Shown here: piece after piece, positions 57,601 through 64,000 of the stretch
How positions within the stretch are numbered: the first letter of the stretch is position 1
How the letters are laid out: each line of letters starts with the position of its first letter
Source of the DNA: Rutidosis leptorrhynchoides
Taxonomy: Eukaryota > Streptophyta > Magnoliopsida > Asterales > Asteraceae
Assembly: GCF_046630445.1 (NCBI RefSeq)
Contig: NC_092339.1
Span: forward strand, 52,141,501-52,205,500
Length of the DNA stretch: 64,000 bases
Reading direction: 5' to 3'
Program-made: the position numbers and the translations under genes
The notes under the pieces: generated by a model
What the model saw: the letters and a program-made list of their open reading frames with translations, nothing else
Database searches by the model: none
Told to the model about the DNA's origin: nothing

Positions 57601-58263
57601 TTTCCTTCACGGGGTTCCCGTAAGTATGGAGCCGAATCAACTCGCTACTTTGCAATGTTCTTTGTCAGGCATGAGTAGTCAAACTCTGATACCAATGATA
57701 GGTCAGTCAAAGTCATGCTATGAGACAACGTGTTGTGAGTGCCAATCAAGCACTCTCACATGGTGGATTTTTCAGCCAATCATAGGACCGAGTCTACAAC
57801 TGCCATGGGTAATTCATGAATTTTGACAAATTCGATAGATGGGTTTGTTCCAAGCTACAGTTATGCAAACATTGTAAATCACATCAAATCGCATGACTGG
57901 GCCCCACAAGCCATGGATTTGACCGCCCACCCGTCTCAACATACAAATAATATTCAAGAAAGATTGAATGTACTTCAACGTAACTACACTTCGTGTCAAA
58001 TAACAGTAGGTAGTAACGGAATTTTCTTGACCGGGGACAATATTGGAACCCACGTTGCTGATAATTCTTCATGACCAAGAGTGGGAGATGTTAATTATGG
58101 GGAAGGTAGTGGGACCCATGTTGATCATAACCCTTCATGGATCAGGGATGGAAACGTTGATTATGGAATGTCTACTCAAACGTTTTGTCCTGAAGAATAT
58201 GGTTCAGATGATCTAGCCGCAATCTTCACACAGGTTCGTAATGATTACATGCTATCAAGTTAA
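57601..58263 (+). pseudogene. Displaced C-terminal part of the type-B response regulator
   Basis: After the TRIM-like insert the DNA again encodes response-regulator-like sequence: FLHGVPVSMEPNQLATLQ, SQTLIPMIGQS, GFVPSYSYANIVNHI, and at the end PEEYGSDDLAAIFTQ before TAA at 58261-58263, typical of the family's C-terminus. The frame changes at about 57710 and 57790, and stops occur at about 57815-57817 (TGA) and 58072-58074 (TGA). So this part is no longer a continuous coding exon. Confidence 0.75.
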
Positions 58264-58274
58264 GCAATTCAGAT

Positions 58275-58640
58275 GGTTGGATGGAGGGATGGGAAGAAAA
58301 CCCGTACCCGATGGTGAAACCTGAAACCCTCCCGATATGTTTGGGCGGGGTTCGGGCTGGGTAAATGGGCCCAGACCCGTAAACCCGATTACTCGGCCCA
58401 TATACCCGATTACCCGGACCGTATACCCGAAAAAAGATTCAAATACTCTTGGAAAAACTTGTTTACCCAATAGTTAATAAATAAATGGGGACCCGAATAC
58501 CCGTGAAAAAACCTATTTGCACGCTAGTTAGTAACTAAATGAGAAATGGGGACTTGGCGGGTCCGGATTGGGACGGGTCTTTTTAATCGAATTTGGGCGT
58601 GGGATTATGTAAACCCGGCCCAATAGCATACTTGGATGCA
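58275..58640. mobile_element. hAT-like ACCCG-rich DNA transposon remnant
   Basis: Dense ACCCG/CGGGT motifs in both orientations, with GGGATGGG near the left end, resembling 37236-37727. It follows the response-regulator stop closely. No transposase and no defined target duplication. Confidence 0.4.
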
Positions 58641-58689
58641 TGCTTCCATTTAATGTACAGTTTTGTCAATTATTAACTTGTTTGACTGA

Positions 58690-58999
58690 AAAGGGCGGGA
58701 CTTAGTGGTTGATAGGTTGGGTACGTCGCGTGTTTATTCGTTTAGTTTTTCTGTTTGTTGATTTCACTTTGATCGTTTGGTTTGTTTCTTGGTATTTACA
58801 TGTAGTATTTGGTTTAGTATTGGTTAGTTTGTTTTAAGGTATTCGGGTTGTTAGAGAGGCTTGTTTATAGGTATTTTCGTTTAGATGGTTGTTTTCTAGA
58901 TGCGAGCTTCCCCGTTTATCTCGTTTTTTTGTATTCTCTGTTAAGGGCGTTTTCCTTTGGAAAACGACTTCCTTTTATATATGAGTTTTAGTTATTATT

Positions 59000-59037
<38 letters not shown>
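58690..59037 (+). mobile_element. 5'-truncated LINE-like tail or retroposed transcript
   Basis: About 310 bases without a frame, ending in a 36-residue poly(A) (59002-59037), flanked by near-identical 14-bp repeats ACTTGTTTGACTGA (58676-58689) and ACTTGTTTGATTGA (59038-59051). The poly(A) plus target duplication shows target-primed insertion in plus orientation. Confidence 0.88.
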
Positions 59038-59040
<3 letters not shown>

Positions 59041-59274
59041 TGTTTGATTGATTTCGGTTTATTTTTTACCCATTTGACCAGTTTGACTAAAAAACTAAAA
59101 ATCCCACCGACTGCATTAGCGCGTTGAAATTTTTATATGTAGTTTATCTGTGCTTGTATTTGAACAACTTAGTTTAACTGCATGATCGTAAACCCTAGTC
59201 TTACGGAATGAAGTTTTTTTTATTACACCACATCAGCAGCAAGAAGGTATTGGGTAGCCAGAAAATGGATCCGG

Positions 59275-61698
59275 ATAGAGCAAGTAGTTTGTTGATGAAG
59301 AATACCTAGGATTAGGCTTGAGCAATCTAGTAGAACGTCTTATTGTAGGAGCAACCAGTATCGTTGGACCGGTTCCATCATCATCCTCCTCATCACTAGA
59401 ACTCTCACTGTATTCGGAACTTTCACCGCTTTCCGAACCATCTTCATCATTAGCACTTTGTGACGCCTCACCATTATTTGGCAATTCATTGTTATTCGAA
59501 CTCCCACTAGAACCTGCAAGATCATCAATAGAAACATCGTCAAAAGTAACGTAATCCGGTTTAGGACTCCCCGTTTCCGGTTTTCCATAAACCGAATCTT
59601 CATCAAAGGTAACATCACGCGAACGAACAACTTTTCTAGCATCGTTATCCCAACATCGATTACCCATCTCATCCGAACCGTAACCAATGAAAGTAAACCT
59701 CTTTGACTTAGTCTCAAGCTTGTCTCTATCCGCATCCTTGGTCTTTACATATGCATTGCACCCAAAGATTCGAAGATGACCATAACTCACCTTTTTACCT
59801 TGCCACTTTCCTCGAGAATTCGAAAGCCCAATGGTGATGAGGGTCCCCTATTGATCAAATAAGCCGCCGTACTAACCGCATCTGCCCAAAACATCTTAGG
59901 CAAACCGGCATGTAGTCTCATACTCTTAGCCCTTTCATTCAACATACGATTCATACGTTCGGCGACCCCATTGTGTTGCGGTGTCTCCGGTACCGTCTTT
60001 AATATCTTAATACCGAGCTTTACACAATGGTCTTTAAACTCAAGACTACCATATTCATCTCCATTATCTGACTTTAAGCACTTTACTTTTAAATTAGTTT
60101 CATTCTCTACCATAGCTTTCCACTTCACAAAAGTATCAAATACATCGAATTTAGCTTAAGAAAATAAACACATACCTTTCTAGCGGAGTCGTCAATGAAG
60201 GTGACATAATAGCGAGAACCTCCGTGTGATTCTACATTCGTTGGACCAAACACATTCGTATGAACTAGCTCCAATTTCTCCAACTTGGGTGCATTTCCCG
60301 ATTTCCTAAAAGTCACCTTCTTTTGCTTCCCAAACGTACATGGTTCGCAAAACCCAAGTTCCACTTTCTTCAAATCCGGAATTCTCCCACTCGAAACAAG
60401 CATCTTCATACCTTTTTCACTCATATGCCCGAGCCTTCGGTGTCATAGAGTAGAACTATCTCCAAAATCAACCGTAGCAACCACCGTGTTTTCATCAAAC
60501 ACCTCAACCATATAAAGTGTTCCCCTTTTATGTCCACGAGCCACGATCCTACTACCCTTAACCACCTTCCATTGGCGATTTTCAAAAGTAACCGCGTTAC
60601 CTTCCTCATCTAATTGACCAATCGAGATAAGCTTCCTTTTCAACTTAGGAATAAACCTCACGTCTTTCAAAGTCTAATTAGAACCAAGAGTTGTCTTCAA
60701 TACAACATCTCTTTATACCTTCAATTTCAAGCTTTTTATTGTTTTCTAGTCTAACCTTACATTGATACGATCGAAAATTCGTCATCAAACTCCTAGTAGG
60801 TGAGGCATGAAATGAAGCTCCTGAATCCAAAATCCAAGACTCCACCGAATCTTCAACACTACACAAAAGTGCATCATCTGTATCTTCCGCGGTAAAGTTG
60901 ACACCTTTCGCCGGAGAATTTTTACAATTCCTTTGAAAGTGTCCCTTTTGATTGTAACCCCAACAAATAGCTTCACTTCGGTCCTTTGATGGATATCGCT
61001 TCTTAGACTTCTTCCTACCCTTCTTCTCACCACCACCACGATCAATTTTCCTACCTCGGTTGTCGGCACTTAACAAGGATCCGAATGTCGATTCCCCCGA
61101 GTTTCTCCTACGAGTGTCTTCAATGAGAATCAAATCCCTAATACCTTCAAACGATAGCTTAGTAGTTCCCGTAGAGCTACTAACCGCGGTGACCGTACCC
61201 GACCAACTTTCCGGTAACGATGAAAGCAAGATTAGTGCTTTTAGTTCATCATCAAACTTGAGATCTACCGATTCAAGCCTTGATATAATATTGTTGAATT
61301 CGTTGATGTGATCCGTTGCACTCGAACCTTCCCTCATCTTCGTACTGAACAATTGTCACATAAAAAACTTATTCGCCGCCTTAGGTTTTTCATACATGTT
61401 AAAGAGAGCCTTCAAACATGCAAAAGTCATTTTCTCGTTCACAACGTTGTATGCAACGCTCTTGGCGAGAGAGAGACGAATCACACCCAAAGCTTGGCGA
61501 TCCAAAAGACACCAATCGGCATCATCCATGCCTTCAGGTTTGACCTCCAACAAGGGTTGGTGTAGCTTCTTTTGATACAAGTAATCTTCGATTTGCATCT
61601 TCCAAAAGCGGATTTCTTTTTCATCAAACCTATCAATTCTAAATTTTCCGTCTTCCGCCATCTTCCCAACTCGAAAACCTTGAGCTCTAGATATCAAT
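59275..61698 (-). mobile_element. Second Ty1/copia copy, same family as 14483-17640, without RT
   Basis: On the minus strand: gag from the ATG at 61661 (MAEDGKFRIDRFDEKEIRFW), zinc knuckle, protease (ESWILDSGASFHAS), integrase (LKSDNGDEYGS, TPQHNGVAERMNRML), and the acidic linker up to NYLLY. The copia coding sequence stops near 59275, before RT. Very similar to the first copy along its length. Broken, with several breaks. Confidence 0.9.
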
Positions 61699-62195
61699 TG
61701 TTAGGGTTATTTGGACCCAACAATAAGAGTGATCCCAGAAAATCACTCTCCCACAATAGACAAACGAAGACAAAAATAAAGAAAATAAGAACGCGAAGAT
61801 TTAACGTGGTTATATGTAATCAACTGATTGATTACTTTAATCCACGGACCAAACTAGGGAAATTTTATTGATTATTCTCGTGATACAATGTATGGGTTAC
61901 AATAGAGTGTTTATATGGGCAAAACTCAACAAGGAAACGACTTAGGGAGCAAGCTAAACTCGATTCTGGAAAGTTCTTCCCGTCAGATGCGTGTCGCGGC
62001 CGCGACCTGACTTTCCCGGTCGCGATGTGTTGATCCAAACAGGCATCCCGTTCTATCGTTGTGTCGCGACCGCGATGCTCCTATTCTGGTCGAGACGTGG
62101 CCTAGTTCTCGAGTGTCGTTGTTTTAATTTCTTTCATCAAACTCCATCATATGATGATCATAGTTGGTGTAACTCAATCAGTTGAGACTAATGAC
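61699..62195 (-). repeat. LTR of copia element 2
   Basis: Starts TGTTAGGGTTATTTGG after a degenerate primer site (about 61684-61695) and shares AACGTGGTTATATG and CCACGGACCAA with the first copia LTR. The tandem 36-bp units of the first LTR are not present. Instead CGCGACC-type motifs recur (61993-62097). The right end, near ACTAATGACA, is approximate. Confidence 0.7.
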
Positions 62196-62240
62196 ATCCT
62201 TAGTTTATACTCCATCGAATTCTGTACAGGTGTATGTAAC

Positions 62241-63970
62241 CGATCCGTTACGAGATTTAAAACAACACAACGATCTCGTAAGGATGATATGTAAGGTTGT
62301 ATTTGTCAATTGTTGGGAAGATCAACAAGTAACGAAAATAAAAACAAAACACAATATGGGGTAAATAGATGTTTATTTCTTTTCTCTCTTTTAATTACAT
62401 GCAAAACAGATTTGAGTAATTAAAAGGCACTCCCCATTCTCTTTAGTATATGCACTATTTGATAACAATAATACTAAAGGCTCCTCTCTTTTATCTTTTG
62501 GTGATAAAAGGCTATCAATCTATCTCTCTCAAATTTTAAGTATACAAGAACTTAAAATATGAGGCTCCGTTTCTTCTCTCAAATACTCTATTTATAACAA
62601 TTTAAGTAATTGAGGCAACTATCATGCACGTTCATGAAAAGCGTATGTGATCATGGGGTGACATCCTTAAATAGTGGAAAATAGTGCATGCACTATTTTG
62701 TTGAGATATTTATGGAGCCTTATTGTTTTGACTCCACTACTCAGTTTGACTTCCTCTTCCTTCTTTCTAGGATGTAGAGATCGACCCTGATCATACCTTC
62801 CCTTCTCCGGCAATGATCGACTCCTGTTGATCCTAGAATTGAAGATGATGAAGATGTTTTGCCACGTCCCTGATAAAATCATTTTTTTTCTCTTCATTGA
62901 TTCTCTTCCATATTAGACTCGATTGGTGGGACTCCGTTGTTTTTATTTTTTTACATACCCCATAAGAAAGTGAGTTATGAGGTAAATGCTTTCTTTTATG
63001 ATTCTCTCCGGTAATTGCATACATAAATTAGTAATTACAAGTTCAGAGGCTTGACTTCTCTCTTTCCTTTACACTTTTTTATACGATGTAAAAGAAGCAA
63101 ATTAATTCTCTATATCTCATGCATGAAGATATGGAATTATGGGTGTGTGATGAACATGGGTGTGAAGCCCACATTTCTGGTGGAAAAAAAAATGGAACCT
63201 ATTGCACCATTGACTCTTCCAACTTATTTTTCTTGGAGTTGGTTAGGATCCTACTTGGATAACTTCTATTCTTCTCCGGCGAAAATGACTAGCGCCTACT
63301 AGCCTTTCTTTTTCTTTTTCCTTTTCTTTTTCTTGGCCATTCTCTTTGCAATCAAGAAAGAACTCGCGGAAGCTTTTAATTTGTCACACGCATAAAAGAG
63401 TGCTCTGAATACCTATGATCCGTTACGAGATTTAAAACAACACTACGATCTCGTAAGGATGAAATGTAAGGTTGTATTTGTCAATTGTTGGGAAGATCAA
63501 CAAGTAACGAAAATAAAAACAAAACACAATATGGGGTAAAAAGATGTTTATTTCTTTTCTCTCTTTTAACTACATGCAAAATAGACTTGAGTAATTAAAA
63601 GGCTCTCCCCATTCTCTTTAGTATATGCATTCTTTGATAACAATAATACTAAAGGCTCCTCTCTTTTATCTTTTGGTGATAAAAGGCTATCAATCTATCT
63701 CTCTCAAATTTGAAGTATGCAAGAACTTAAAATATGAGGCTCCGTTTCTTTTCTCTCAAATACTCTATTTATAACAATTTAAGTAATTGAGGCAACTATC
63801 ATGCACGCCCATGAAACGTGTATGTGATCATGGGGTGACATCCTTAAGTAGTGGAAAATAGTGCATGCACTATTTTGTTGAGATATATATGCAGCCCTAT
63901 TCTTTTGACTCCACTACTCAGTTTGACTTCCTCTTCCTTCTTTCTCGGATGTAGAGATCGACTCTGATCA
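62241..63970 (-). mobile_element. Small non-autonomous LTR element (TRIM/SMART-like), looks whole
   Basis: Direct repeats 62241-62793 and 63416-63970 (about 553 and 555 bp) run from (C/T)GATCCGTTACGAG to CTGATCA and are very similar. The internal part is only 622 bp. A primer-site-like GCTCTGAATACC lies just before the right LTR (63402-63413) and a purine tract (minus GAGAAGGGAAGG) just after the left LTR, giving minus orientation. Target duplication GTAAC at 62236-62240 and 63971-63975. No gag or pol motif. Small frames inside are not recognised. Confidence 0.88.
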
Positions 63971-64000
63971 GTAACAGTTACAATGAGTTCAGATCAACAG

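Noticed and set aside
63051-63302. 83-codon frame inside the small LTR element
   Set aside because: Opposite to the element's strand and without recognised motifs.

Overview
The window is nuclear DNA from a flowering plant, AT-rich and dominated by nested transposable elements. Plant hallmarks are spliced genes for a type-B cytokinin response regulator and a TIO/FUSED-like protein, plant-type LTR families with initiator-Met tRNA primer sites, and PIF/Harbinger and SINE-type copies. The LTR families resemble those of the daisy family (Asteraceae), but that is inference from memory and was not searched.

Region by region. 1-1286: a partial unknown reading frame at the left edge (minus) with a TATA box, then an LTR end. 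1287-14482: a Ty3/gypsy element carrying two extra reading frames upstream of gag, one an F-box protein, with a related solo LTR inserted in pol. This element itself sits in the reverse transcriptase of a minus-strand Ty1/copia element (14483-about 17640). 18165-18694: CACTA-like subterminal repeats and a 244-bp near-perfect palindrome. 19728-21664: a likely solo gypsy LTR. 21893-22432: a whole-looking TRIM with CTTGA target duplications. 23115-32191: a 9.1-kb non-coding LTR element (LARD type) with CAACG duplications, inserted in an old copia gag; its LTRs carry arrays of G-box repeats. 33628-33948: a tRNA-like SINE. 34811-35190: an LTR and primer-site remnant.

35191-36871: a receptor-like cytoplasmic kinase gene with a four-copy, about 147-bp tandem repeat directly upstream. 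37236-39750: hAT-like, copia and palindrome-rich MITE-like remnants. 41200-46895: exons of a TIO/FUSED homologue covering only the ARM-repeat part, with a frame break and an in-frame stop, probably a pseudogene. 46930-48260: MITE-like repeats beside (TA)n tracts with telomere-like motifs. 48689-54339: a Harbinger transposase split by an Athila/Tat-type LTR element (48998-54163, TSD GGCGT) that carries gag-protease and an uninterrupted, unrecognised 403-codon frame but no visible polymerase or integrase. 55019-58263: a type-B response regulator whose receiver and GARP domains read cleanly, but whose C-terminal part is cut off by a frame change and a TRIM-like insertion. 58690-59037: a poly(A)-tailed LINE-like tail. 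59275-62195: a second copy of the same copia family. 62241-63970: a small non-autonomous LTR element with GTAAC duplications.

No operon-like organisation or shared pathway links the host genes; they are islands between transposons. The most unusual items are the gypsy element with an F-box reading frame, the unrecognised frame in the Athila-type element, and the truncated response regulator with duplicated splice acceptors. All alignments were done by eye.
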